64,000 bases of DNA from Sphingomonas sp. DG1-23 (GTDB lineage: Bacteria; Pseudomonadota; Alphaproteobacteria; Sphingomonadales; Sphingomonadaceae): contig NZ_JAVAMA010000007.1 in assembly GCF_030730875.1 (NCBI RefSeq), positions 124,001-188,000 on the forward strand. The letters run 5' to 3'. The notes beneath the pieces were generated by a model. That model had not been told where the DNA came from. It saw only the letters and a program-made list of their open reading frames with translations, and searched no databases. This document shows, one piece after another, positions 36,397-45,115 of this stretch (its first letter is position 1; the number at the start of each line of letters is the position of its first letter). The translations under genes were made by a program, and so were the position numbers.

Positions 36397-38907
36397 ATGC
36401 CGAGCCTCACCGCCGAACGCGATCCCCGCCTCGATCGGCTGTGGGAGCTGCTGCCGACGATCCATCGCCGCCGCGACATGGAGACCAATGGCGGCCTGCG
36501 CGCATTGCTCGAAATCATCGCCGAGCAGGCGCTGCTGATCGAGGACGATATCGGCCAGCGCTACGAGGACTGGTTCATCGAGACCTGCGCCGAATGGGCG
36601 ATCCCCTATATCGGTGCGCTGGTCGGGGTGACCGTTCCCCCGGGCGGCGATCCGCCCTCGCGCCGCACGGTCGCCAACGCCATCGCCAATCGCCGTCGCA
36701 AGGGCACGCTGCCTTTGCTCGAACGGCTGGCGAGCGAGATCGGCGGCTGGCCGGCGCGCGCGATCGAATTCGGCGCGGTGAATGCGCAGAGCCAGTCGCT
36801 GCGTCTGCCGCAGCATCTGCGCGGCCGCTCGGTCGATCTGCGCGATCCGCCTTCCTTGCTGGCGGACAGCGGCACGTTCGACATGCGCGCGCATTCCGTC
36901 GCGCTGGGCGGAGTCGCCGGCGACCGGCGCTCGGCCGATGTCGAGCTGTCGGTCTGGCGATTGCGCGCGTGGCCGGTCACCCGTGCCCCCGCCGCCAGCC
37001 TCGAGGATATCGGCCCGAACATCTTCAGCTTCAGCCTGCTCGGCAACGACGCGCCGCTCTTCGTCAACCCTGACGGGGGCGGGGCGGGTGCCGCGGGCCT
37101 TCCCGTCAGGATCGATCGCGAGATATTCGCTGCGCCCGAGCGCGATCCCGCGGGCTTCGCCACCGCCGCGCCCGAACTATGGGGCACGCGGACGGTAGAC
37201 GGGCGCGAGGTCGTTCGTTCGGTCGCGGTGTGGGCACCCGGCTGGCCCACCGCGAAGAGCCCCGGCACCGAGCCGATCCCGCCCGACAAGGTGATCGTCG
37301 CCGATCTCGACGACTGGAACTATCTGCCGCCGCGCGATCATGTCGCGATAGATCCGCTGCGCGGCCGTATCGTCTTTCCGCCGCGCCAGTTTCCGCGCAA
37401 GCGCGTGACCGTCAGCTATCATTACGGCTTCAGTGCCGCGATCGGCGGCGGCGAATATTATCGCCCGCTCTCCGAACAGGTCGGCGCCACGCGATTTCAC
37501 AGCTATAGCTGGGTAGGCGCAGATGCCCCTGAGGACGAGACGGGCCTCGTCGAGCGCCTGCGCAATGCGATAGACCAGGCGCTCCAGAGGCGCTTCCACC
37601 TCGGCGATCCCGGCGAGTTCGCCGTCGATCTGGCATTGGTCGACGATGTGCTCGAAGTCAGCTTCATCGACGCGGTCACCCGCAAGGAGTTGTGGCGAGG
37701 CAGAGCGGCGGACCGCCTTCATGCCGCCACCAGCGATCAGGCGCGGATAGAAGCGATCGCCGACCAGGCAGTTTCAGGCTTCCCGCCACCACCGGTCATC
37801 ACCCGGGTCACCGGCGCCGCCGAGCTGCGCGCCGCACTGGAGCGCTGGGGACCGATGCTCGACGACGAAGGCGAGTTCGCCGCCCCCGCCGATCAGCCCG
37901 AAAGCGAAGTGATCGAGATCACCGACAGCGACATCTATCAGATCCCGATCCGCATCATGCTCGGCAAGGGCCGGACGCTGCAACTACGTGCCGCGCAGGG
38001 TGCGCGACCGGTGATCCGGCTGGCCGACTGGCAGGCGGAATCGACCGACTCGATGCAGATCGGCGGCGAGCAAGATTCGCGGCTGATCCTCGACGGATTG
38101 TTGATCGCCGGCCGCGGGGTGCAGATCGAGGGTGCGATCACTTCAGTGACGATCCGCCACTCGACCTTGGTGCCGGGCTGGTCGCTGGGACCGGACTGCG
38201 ACCCCAAGCGCCCGTCGGAGCCGAGCATCATGGTGGTCGACAGCCAGGTGTGTCTCACGATCGCGCACAGCATCGTCGGATCGATCCAGGTCAATAACGA
38301 CGAAGTCACCACCGATCCGATGAAAATCCGCGTGACCGACAGCGTGGTAGACGCCACCGGCGCCGATTGCGACGCGCCGGAATGCGAAGCGCTGGGCGCG
38401 GCGGGGTCGCGGCTCGCCTTCGCCGATGCCTGCTTCGCCCGTTCGACGGTGATCGGCCGGGTGATGACTCACAGTCTGACCGCCGACGACAGCATCTTTC
38501 TCGGCCGCATCACCGTGGCGCGGCGCCAGCTCGGCTGGATGCGCTTCTGCCATGTCGCGCCTGCCTCGCGCACCCCGCGCCGCTTCCACTGCCAGCCCGA
38601 CAAGGCCGAGGCCGAGGCCAAAGCGGAAGCCGTGGCGGCGCGGCTCAGCCCGGCCGAAACCGAGGCGAAGCTCAATTGGACCCGGGCGGCGGTCCGGCCG
38701 CGTTTCGACAGCCTGCGCTACGGCAAGCCCGAATATTGCCGGCTCGCCGCGGATTGCCCGGTCGAGATTGGCACGGGCGCGGAGGACGGCTCCGAAATGG
38801 GCGTCTTCCATCACCTTCGTACCGCGCGGCGCCTGGCGAGCCTGCGCACCGCCGTCGACGATCACATGCCGGCCGGCCTCACCGCCGCCATCCTCCTTGC
38901 CGACTGA
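36397..38907 (+). CDS. gpI-like tail protein fused to a right-handed beta-helix
   Basis: The 836-residue protein starts with a tail-protein-I-like domain: DPRLDRLWELLPTIHRRRDM, LLIEDDIGQRYEDWFIETC and PYIGALVG. This domain normally links the baseplate to fibres. Residues about 520-720 show repeating short beta-strand units (DSRLILDGLLIAGRGVQIEG, SVTIRHSTLVPG, VCLTIAHSIVGSIQVN, KIRVTDSVVDATG), a pattern of parallel beta-helices used for binding polysaccharide or receptor. The helical end contains TAVDDHMPAGLTAAILLAD. As no separate fibre gene is present, this protein is the best candidate for target recognition. The ribosome-binding site AGGAG lies seven bases before ATG. Confidence 0.72.
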   Translation: MPSLTAERDPRLDRLWELLPTIHRRRDMETNGGLRALLEIIAEQALLIEDDIGQRYEDWFIETCAEWAIPYIGALVGVTVPPGGDPPSRRTVANAIANRRRKGTLPLLERLASEIGGWPARAIEFGAVNAQSQSLRLPQHLRGRSVDLRDPPSLLADSGTFDMRAHSVALGGVAGDRRSADVELSVWRLRAWPVTRAPAASLEDIGPNIFSFSLLGNDAPLFVNPDGGGAGAAGLPVRIDREIFAAPERDPAGFATAAPELWGTRTVDGREVVRSVAVWAPGWPTAKSPGTEPIPPDKVIVADLDDWNYLPPRDHVAIDPLRGRIVFPPRQFPRKRVTVSYHYGFSAAIGGGEYYRPLSEQVGATRFHSYSWVGADAPEDETGLVERLRNAIDQALQRRFHLGDPGEFAVDLALVDDVLEVSFIDAVTRKELWRGRAADRLHAATSDQARIEAIADQAVSGFPPPPVITRVTGAAELRAALERWGPMLDDEGEFAAPADQPESEVIEITDSDIYQIPIRIMLGKGRTLQLRAAQGARPVIRLADWQAESTDSMQIGGEQDSRLILDGLLIAGRGVQIEGAITSVTIRHSTLVPGWSLGPDCDPKRPSEPSIMVVDSQVCLTIAHSIVGSIQVNNDEVTTDPMKIRVTDSVVDATGADCDAPECEALGAAGSRLAFADACFARSTVIGRVMTHSLTADDSIFLGRITVARRQLGWMRFCHVAPASRTPRRFHCQPDKAEAEAKAEAVAARLSPAETEAKLNWTRAAVRPRFDSLRYGKPEYCRLAADCPVEIGTGAEDGSEMGVFHHLRTARRLASLRTAVDDHMPAGLTAAILLAD

Positions 38908-38918
38908 AAGGGACTGAC

Positions 38919-40442
38919 ATGAAGGGCGATTTCTCGCGCGTCAGCTTCAATCCGCTCCACGGATTCACGCGCGTCAACTGGCAACAGGGCCGGATGCAGC
39001 TCGATGCCGATGCCAACGAGCAACAAGCGATCAACCTGCATCTGATCCGCACGCTCGCGGCGGACCTGATCGGTCCGCATGGCGGGCTGCCGGGCAGCTT
39101 CAAGATCGAGGAAGACGCGAATCTCTATCGTGGCTTCCGGATCCAGCCGGGCCGCTATTATGTCGACGGCTGGCCCGCGCAGAACATATCCGCAGTCGGC
39201 TATCGCGCGTCCAAGGAGCTGCAGCCGCAGCCTTGGTTCCCCGAGCCGCCCGAACTCGAGCTGGGAAAGGAATATCTCGTTTATCTCGAATTGTGGGAAC
39301 GCCACCTTTCCGCTGGGGAATTCGATCGCGCACGTGATCCGCACGAGGCCGATTCAGTACGCGAAGTCGCGCTCGACGGCCCGGATACGGGGTCGCGCGC
39401 CCAGCTCGTCTGGCAGGTCAAGACGCGCGCTACCGACACCTTCGCACCGCCGCCGGAGGGCGTCGAAGACCGCTGGCTCAACTGGCGCGAGCAGATCGAG
39501 CCCGCGATGCGCGGCACGCTCAAGGCCAAGGCAGCCGAGGCGCCGGCCGCGGGCGGTCCGCCCTGCGAAGTGTCGCCGCGCGCGCGTTTCCGGGGCGACA
39601 GCGATCAGCTCTATCGCGTCGAGATCCGCCGCGGCGGCTATGCCTCCACCAAGGAAGGCGGCGCCACGTTCGTCTGGTCGCGCGAAAATGGCGCGGTGAC
39701 TTTTCCGGTCGAAACGATCGCAGGGCCCAAGGTTCAGCTCGCCGCAGGTTGGCGTGATGCGCGCTTCGCCATAGCGCCGGGCAACATCGTCGAAGTGGCC
39801 GGACCGGTCGAGGCGTTGCAGGAGTCGAGTGCAAAGTTGCTGCGCGTAGTCGATTATGATCCCGACACCGCCACGGTGACGCTCGATGCGACCCCCGAAG
39901 TCGATACCGATGATCCGCGCCGGCCGGTGCTGCTGCGCCGTTGGGACCATGGCGAGCTTCGCGGGCCCGGCCAGGACCGCGTCAAGCTGGCCGACGACAA
40001 TGCGCTGCAGCTGATCGAAGGTCGCTGGCTCACGCTGGAAGAAGGCATCCAGGTGATGTTCGGCGAGGATATGCGCGGCCCCCGCGAAGATGTGCCCCCG
40101 CGCATCATCACCAGGGACGAGACCCCGCGGAAGCTCACCGCGAAGGAGGCCGCTGCCGGCGCCGCAGCTGCGGAGGTAGTCACCAGACGCGAGCTCGCCG
40201 AGGGCGATGCTTTCGGAAAGGGCAGTGGTCATCTCTACCGTCAGGGCGATTATTGGCAGATTCCGTCCCGCATCGTGCTGTCCGACGTGCTCGGCCCGCG
40301 CGATGCCTCGGGCAATCCGCTCCCGCGCCCGCCGCACGGCGTCGAACGCCATTATGCCCCGCTCGCCTTGATCCAGGTCGCGGGCGACGGCTCGGTGTCG
40401 GTCGAGGATCTGCGCCGGGAGTTCAAGCCGCTGACCGGCTGA
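38919..40442 (+). CDS. DUF6519-type eCIS protein
   Basis: The 507-residue protein starts MKGDFSRVSFNP and continues with GFTRVNWQQGRMQLDADANE, the recognisable beginning of the DUF6519 family that is encoded at the ends of eCIS baseplate operons. A segment RGFRIQPGRYYVDGWP and a beta-rich middle follow, and the end reads ERHYAPLALIQVAGDG. Its role is not established; position after the gpI-like gene suggests an outer baseplate, fibre or collar component. The ATG at 38919 is preceded by AAAGGGA. It is the last eCIS gene, and a hairpin follows about 110 bases later. Confidence 0.8.
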   Translation: MKGDFSRVSFNPLHGFTRVNWQQGRMQLDADANEQQAINLHLIRTLAADLIGPHGGLPGSFKIEEDANLYRGFRIQPGRYYVDGWPAQNISAVGYRASKELQPQPWFPEPPELELGKEYLVYLELWERHLSAGEFDRARDPHEADSVREVALDGPDTGSRAQLVWQVKTRATDTFAPPPEGVEDRWLNWREQIEPAMRGTLKAKAAEAPAAGGPPCEVSPRARFRGDSDQLYRVEIRRGGYASTKEGGATFVWSRENGAVTFPVETIAGPKVQLAAGWRDARFAIAPGNIVEVAGPVEALQESSAKLLRVVDYDPDTATVTLDATPEVDTDDPRRPVLLRRWDHGELRGPGQDRVKLADDNALQLIEGRWLTLEEGIQVMFGEDMRGPREDVPPRIITRDETPRKLTAKEAAAGAAAAEVVTRRELAEGDAFGKGSGHLYRQGDYWQIPSRIVLSDVLGPRDASGNPLPRPPHGVERHYAPLALIQVAGDGSVSVEDLRREFKPLTG

Positions 40443-41086
40443 TCCGGGCAGCTGGTCCGACGGCGCATCGCCGCAATGGGCCGGGCGTCGCTGCCGTCGA
40501 AGGACGGATGGGATATGCTTGCCTCCGACGGAACCATGGAAGGTCACGCCTCTCTTCGTGACTGTCGAAGAGAGGGGCCTTCCAAAAGGCGATCGAGGGG
40601 CGACCTATCGGCGCACATTCGGTTGCCGACAGGATGGTCGCCATGGGGCCAGCGCTTCCTCACCATCCAACGCGGGCAATCCGGATACTTTGTCGATGGC
40701 TATACGCAGTACCGGCTGAGGATTTCCGAGGATGTGCTACATCGGTGGCGACTGTCGAACTGACAATTGATGAATATCGATCACGTTCCTGTCGATGAGA
40801 CGAATTTGCGATATTTAGAAGATTGACACGGACGTCACTGGTTACGATGCTCGGGCAATATTGAAGACGGGAGTATCATCAGACACTATTTGTGAAATAT
40901 GTCTCGACGGTGTCCGGGTGGCCGTGTCGGCAACCGGAGGCATCAGACCACAACAGCTGCCAGATCAGGACAAGTGACGCCGAATCAACGGCGAGCGCAG
41001 AGGAATTGCAATCGTTGGAGCGACGAAGCAAGCCGGCCGGCAACGTAGACGATTTGACCTTCGCCGCGCGGCGTAGCCACGCGGTC
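40443..41086. other. Intergenic region after the eCIS cluster
   Basis: These 644 bases lie between the DUF6519 gene and the first FkbM gene. A 10-pair hairpin at 40549-40575 and a small hairpin GCCTT/AAGGC at 40577-40590 end the eCIS transcript. From about 40745 to 40900 the sequence is AT-rich, a likely promoter zone for the glycan genes. A 95-codon frame (40476-40763) runs through the hairpin and has no recognisable features, so I do not call it. The FkbM frame stays open upstream to 40892 but lacks coding character there. Confidence 0.5.
40549..40575 (+). terminator. Hairpin terminator of the eCIS cluster
   Basis: Arms CCTCTCTTCG (40549-40558) and CGAAGAGAGG (40566-40575) pair perfectly over ten bases around a seven-base loop. 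A second small stem (40577-40590) follows directly. No T run is present, so it may be partly intrinsic or only a transcript-end stabiliser. Confidence 0.6.
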
Positions 41087-41830
41087 ATGCGGGCGCGAAG
41101 AGCGGTCGAGCGATTGTTGAACGGAATCGGCATCCAGGCGCAGCGCACCAGCGCCTGGAGCGTCTGGCAGCTTCGCCTCGTGGATCTCCTTGCGCAGCAT
41201 CAGGTTCGCACCGTGATCGATGTCGGTGCCAATGACGGCTCCTACGCCGCAGATCTGATCCGATGGGGGTATCGCGGCCGGATATTGTCGTTCGAGCCGT
41301 TGCCGGAAGCTTGGCGCAGGCTGCATGACCGTGCGCGGCCGCATGCCGGGAACTGGCTGGTTGCGCCGCCCGTGGCGTTAAGCGATCGATCCGGGGAGGC
41401 GGCGTTTCACGAGGCGGGCAACAGCGTTTCCAGCTCTTTGCTGGCCATGACGCCGCACCATGTTGCTGCCGCCCCGGACAGCGCACCGCTCCGGACGATC
41501 AAGGTCAAGACCGAGACGCTCGATGCGGCGCTCGAATCCGTTGACGGAGCGCCCTATTTCCTGAAGCTCGACGTGCAGGGCGCAGAGGGCAAGGTTCTGG
41601 CGGGGGCGGCCGACACGCTCGATCGCGCGGTTCTGGGTGTTCAGCTGGAGATGAGCCTCGCACCCCTCTACGAATGCCAATCGGACGCCGGCGCGCTCGA
41701 CGCTTTTCTGCGATCGCGCGGCTTCGAATGCTGGGACCTGATTCCGGTCTTCAGGCATCCGGGCACGCTGAGGCTCCTTCAATATGACGCGATCTACTTC
41801 AAGACGCCACGCGGGGCGCGCGCATGTTGA
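41087..41830 (+). CDS. FkbM family SAM-dependent methyltransferase 1
   Basis: The 247-residue protein has the Rossmann SAM-binding motif TVIDVGANDGSYAADL, acidic loop ILSFEPLPEAW and the late motif YFLKLDVQGAEGKVLAGA of FkbM methyltransferases, which O-methylate sugars or polyketides. I chose ATG 41087 because the N-terminus RARRAVERLLNGIGI is typical for the family. TTG 41015, with AGAGG upstream, or GTG 40892 are possible longer starts. It overlaps the following glycosyltransferase gene by seven bases, so it most likely methylates a sugar in the glycan made by this locus. Confidence 0.87.
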   Translation: MRARRAVERLLNGIGIQAQRTSAWSVWQLRLVDLLAQHQVRTVIDVGANDGSYAADLIRWGYRGRILSFEPLPEAWRRLHDRARPHAGNWLVAPPVALSDRSGEAAFHEAGNSVSSSLLAMTPHHVAAAPDSAPLRTIKVKTETLDAALESVDGAPYFLKLDVQGAEGKVLAGAADTLDRAVLGVQLEMSLAPLYECQSDAGALDAFLRSRGFECWDLIPVFRHPGTLRLLQYDAIYFKTPRGARAC

Positions 41831-42951
41831 GAGTCCATTCGGGCCAGCATTATACCTATCAATATGCGACGCCCCGGGTCGAAACGGATTTCCGTATGAG
41901 CAGGGGGGCGATGCGCGAACTCGGCCGCAGGTCGCCCTTCCTCGCCGGCGCGATCGGTTGCCGGGTGCCCGCTGCCGCTCAATTGGTGCATACCTATAAC
42001 GGCGTGCCGACCACGTTGAAGCCATTCGTGGTTTCCTGCGAATCCTTTCTTCCGCGCATATGGAACGAAGGTCTTCCCGCGAAGCTGAAGCCGCTGTTTC
42101 AACGGATATTGGCGAGCGACCATTGTCGCGCGATCGTCCCCATGAGCGAGCATGCCGCCACGCTGGTTCGGCTGCGCAACGCAGAATCGCCTCATGTCGC
42201 GCGCATCGCGGGCAAGGTTGCCGTAATTTATCCCAGCGTTGAAAAGGTGGACGACGGGCGCACCGGACCGGCGCTCGGTTCGGGACCGGTCACCCTCACC
42301 TTCGTCGGTCGCCATTTCGGCCGCAAGGGTGGGATAGCGTGCCTTTATCTTTCGGACCGGCTCGAACGCCTCGGGATCCGGCACGAGATGCACATCGTCA
42401 GCATCTACGAATCGGGACCGCACATCTGGACCGATACCGGCGAGGAATATTACCGCGCCCAGCTCCGCGAGCCGCGGTCCTCGGTATCTTTTCACAGCCG
42501 GTTGTCCTCTACGGACCTCGCCGCGCTGTTGCGGCGCTCGCATTTCGCGCTTCTCCCGACGATCGACGAAACGTTCGGCCTGTCGGTGCTGGATGCGATG
42601 GCCCTGGGCTGCGTGCCGCTGGCGACCGGGATTCGGGCGTTGCCGGAACTGGTGCCCAGCCCCGCGCTGCTGTTACGGGTCGAGACCGACGCTCTCGGGC
42701 GCTGGCGCCATCTCCCCGCATCGCGCGAGCGGCGCTGCACGGCGGACTATCGGCTGCTGATGGACGACGTCCAGCACAGCCTCGCGGAGCAGGCGGCTGC
42801 GACGATTGGCGCGCTTCTCGATACGCCGAACCTCCACGCCGAACTTGCGGAGGCCGGGCTCGCGCGGATCCGCGCCAGGCATCACCCCGTCGGTCAGGCG
42901 CAAGTATGGAGCGGCCTCTATCATCGTTGCATCGACATGCTCGCGAACTGA
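41824..42951 (+). CDS. GT4-type glycosyltransferase
   Basis: The 375-residue protein has a GT-B fold: the C-terminal half contains TLTFVGRHFGRKGG, HSRLSSTDLAALLRRSHFAL and PTIDETFGLSVLDAMALGCVPLAT. In the last block, the usual E-x7-E pair of GT4 enzymes appears as Glu and Asp (ETFGLSVLD), a conservative change of the second acid. The N-terminal acceptor domain is short and lacks the usual starting MRILHV-like strand. It overlaps the FkbM gene by seven bases, so both probably act on the same glycan. Donor and acceptor cannot be deduced. Confidence 0.85.
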   Translation: MLRVHSGQHYTYQYATPRVETDFRMSRGAMRELGRRSPFLAGAIGCRVPAAAQLVHTYNGVPTTLKPFVVSCESFLPRIWNEGLPAKLKPLFQRILASDHCRAIVPMSEHAATLVRLRNAESPHVARIAGKVAVIYPSVEKVDDGRTGPALGSGPVTLTFVGRHFGRKGGIACLYLSDRLERLGIRHEMHIVSIYESGPHIWTDTGEEYYRAQLREPRSSVSFHSRLSSTDLAALLRRSHFALLPTIDETFGLSVLDAMALGCVPLATGIRALPELVPSPALLLRVETDALGRWRHLPASRERRCTADYRLLMDDVQHSLAEQAAATIGALLDTPNLHAELAEAGLARIRARHHPVGQAQVWSGLYHRCIDMLAN

Positions 42952-43134
42952 GCCCTTGCCGGCGATGCTCGCAATTCGCGAACTGCCTGGCGGTGCGGAT
43001 GTCGTTCCGGCTGCGGCACAGCCAGGCGTCGCGGCGCGGGGCGGTCCGCATCTGCCGCGGCCGGGCTGCGTAGGGCCGTCGCATTCTGTGGGAATCGAAT
43101 GCGATGACGGGCAGCCGGTGTCCCGGATGGCTTC

Positions 43135-44091
43135 ATGGTCCGGCCCAGCAAGATGATCGCGTCCAACCAGCGCGCCGCCGCGCCGCCATCCCCCTTCAAA
43201 GGCTGGGTGACTGCATGCATCCCCCATTTTGATTGTCAGGAATATATCGGCCGCGCAGTCGAGAGCTTGCTGAATCAGACCTATCCCTGGGTCAGGATCA
43301 TCGTGATCAACGATGGCAAGGAGCGTCCGCCATGGGACGCATTGCGCGGGTTCACCGACCGGCGCGTGTTGCGCTTCAATTTGTCGCAGCGCGCGGGCCC
43401 TTATTTCGCGCTCGAAGTTGCCCGCCGCGCGTCCCCCGACCCGTTTTTCCTGATTCAGGACGCCGATGATTGGAGCGACGCCGCACGCGTCGAGATCCTC
43501 CTGAATGCACTCGATACGCACAAGGCGGACTTCGCCGTGTCCGCTCAGCCGCAATTCATGCAGGACGCTTGCGGCAAGCTGACGCAAACGGGCGTGCGAT
43601 GGTCGACTTCGAACGATGGGGAATGGGGCGAGATATATGCGATAAACAGAAATATTTCCGAGAATTTTCTCTACAGGGCGCCGCATCACGGACTATTCCG
43701 TTCCGATATCCTGCGCCGCATAGGAGGATATTACGGGGGGCATATGATAACTTGGGACACTATTGTGACCAATCTGATCATCATGCTGGGGTCGGTCGCC
43801 TGGACGCCGTTGCCCCTGTATAATCGTCTTATTCGCCCTGCTTCCCTGTCCCATGCCGAAAATACCGGTATCGATTCGGAATATCAGAAGAAGGTCCATG
43901 GCGGCCTGACACGGCTATACGACCGGATATACGCGGATTTCAGACGTTTCAAACGAGGCAGGATGCCGCTTTCCCGCCTGGAGGAGCGCATAAGATCGCT
44001 CAGCGGCGGTTGCGTCCCGGCGGCGCACCGGGCCGCTCTGAGCGAGGAAGCGGCGCGATTGCGAAACCATGTGAAGGAAATGCATCTTTGA
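43135..44091 (+). CDS. GT2 family glycosyltransferase A
   Basis: The 318-residue protein is a GT-A enzyme: GWVTACIPHFDCQEYIGRAV, SLLNQTYPWVRIIVINDG and FFLIQDADDWSDAARVE, where QDADD supplies the metal-binding acids. The C-terminal region is basic and helical. It shares the QDxDD style with two other GT2-like genes at 47497 and 48306, suggesting a related set of enzymes. A second ATG at 43153 is an alternative start. A 183-base gap without a gene precedes it and contains two copies of TCGCGAACTG (42941-42950 and 42976-42985). Confidence 0.87.
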   Translation: MVRPSKMIASNQRAAAPPSPFKGWVTACIPHFDCQEYIGRAVESLLNQTYPWVRIIVINDGKERPPWDALRGFTDRRVLRFNLSQRAGPYFALEVARRASPDPFFLIQDADDWSDAARVEILLNALDTHKADFAVSAQPQFMQDACGKLTQTGVRWSTSNDGEWGEIYAINRNISENFLYRAPHHGLFRSDILRRIGGYYGGHMITWDTIVTNLIIMLGSVAWTPLPLYNRLIRPASLSHAENTGIDSEYQKKVHGGLTRLYDRIYADFRRFKRGRMPLSRLEERIRSLSGGCVPAAHRAALSEEAARLRNHVKEMHL

Positions 44092-44146
44092 GGTGAGGCG
44101 CCGGATATCGTTTCTCCAAGGCCAATCGCAACAGTTCGGGGTGGTA

Positions 44147-45067
44147 ATGGGTATGCCAAAGTCGCGATCGGTGATGGCAGCGGCGTTGGGAAGCTATGTC
44201 GGCAGAGGCATTTTCATGAAGATGCTGCCGTTCATTTCCGAATACCGGCAGATGGCGTTCTTCGATCGCTACAATGCTTTGGTGCGTCCTGCGGGGGTTG
44301 TGCGTGTGGGTCGGACTTTTTTCGGCGCGCGCATCCTGTGCGATCTCGACGACAGTATTGGATGCCGGATATTCTTCTTCGGAGTGTGGGAGCCGAGTGT
44401 CTCGCTTGGCATCTCGCGCATGTTGCGGAGAGGGGACACGTTCATCGATGTAGGGGCAAATATCGGCTACGACAGTTTGCTGGCGGCCCATATCGTCGGT
44501 TCGACCGGAAAGGTCGTGGCGATCGAGGCCTCTCCCCGGATCGTCCCGTTGCTCGAAGACAATCTGAAGCTGAACCGATTCCGCAATATCCGGGTCGTTG
44601 CCGAGGCGGTGTCCGATGCGACACGGCGCATCCAGCTCTACGGAGGGGATGAAGGTAACCTCGGCCGTACCTCGCCATTGCCCCGCAACGGTCTATCCCC
44701 GCAGGAAGTGGTCGGGGCGCGTCCGCTCGACCAGATCCTGACGCCGGGGGAGCGGCGCTCCGCTCGCCTGATCAAGATCGACATAGAGGGTGGAGAATTG
44801 GCGGTTCTGCAGAGATTTGTCGACACCGTGGACCTGTATCCTCCCGATGTGAGAATCATCGTCGAGATGAGCCCGCAAGATGGAGGCGAGGAACTTGCGA
44901 AGGTCTTCTCCCGATTTATCGATCTCGGGTTCATCGCCTATGTCGTCGAGAATTCGTACAGCCTGTACGATTATATGCCGCCGAAGAGCGTATGGCCGCC
45001 GGTCAGGACCGAGGTTCTGCCGTCACAGCAATCCGATCTGATATTCACGCGGGAGCCATTGTACTGA
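44147..45067 (+). CDS. FkbM family SAM-dependent methyltransferase 2
   Basis: The protein of about 306 residues shows TFIDVGANIGYDSLLAAH, VVAIEASPRIVPLLEDNLKLN and RLIKIDIEGGELAVLQRF, the three FkbM motifs. It differs strongly from FkbM 1, so the two probably methylate different positions. I chose ATG 44147, which has GGGGTGG upstream. GTG 44093, directly after the GT2 stop, would add 18 residues, and ATG 44153 is also possible. It is the last gene of the + strand group before the convergent gmd-fcl pair, with a hairpin terminator after it. Confidence 0.87.
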   Translation: MGMPKSRSVMAAALGSYVGRGIFMKMLPFISEYRQMAFFDRYNALVRPAGVVRVGRTFFGARILCDLDDSIGCRIFFFGVWEPSVSLGISRMLRRGDTFIDVGANIGYDSLLAAHIVGSTGKVVAIEASPRIVPLLEDNLKLNRFRNIRVVAEAVSDATRRIQLYGGDEGNLGRTSPLPRNGLSPQEVVGARPLDQILTPGERRSARLIKIDIEGGELAVLQRFVDTVDLYPPDVRIIVEMSPQDGGEELAKVFSRFIDLGFIAYVVENSYSLYDYMPPKSVWPPVRTEVLPSQQSDLIFTREPLY

Positions 45068-45080
45068 ATTGCAGAAGGAT

Positions 45081-45105
45081 GCGCTGATCGCCCCCGCGAT
45101 AGCGC
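45081..45105. terminator. Bidirectional hairpin terminator
   Basis: A ten-pair stem with one bulged G is formed by GCGCT-G-ATCGC (45081-45091) and GCGATAGCGC (45096-45105), with loop CCCC. It lies exactly between the convergent stops of FkbM 2 (45067) and fcl (45116). Confidence 0.65.
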
Positions 45106-45115
45106 GCTCTGGAAC

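Noticed and set aside
16224..40442. Prophage or R-type tailocin
   Set aside because: No lysis cassette, capsid, portal, integrase or phage regulator is present, while AAA+ ATPase, DUF4255 and DUF4157 are eCIS hallmarks.
16224..40442. Type VI secretion system
   Set aside because: No TssJ, TssL, TssM, TssK or ClpV gene and no fused VgrG; the ATPase is of the Afp15 type.
40476..40763. 95-codon open frame after the eCIS
   Set aside because: It runs through a strong terminator-like hairpin, has no ribosome-binding site and no recognisable sequence. A tiny lineage-specific gene cannot be fully excluded.
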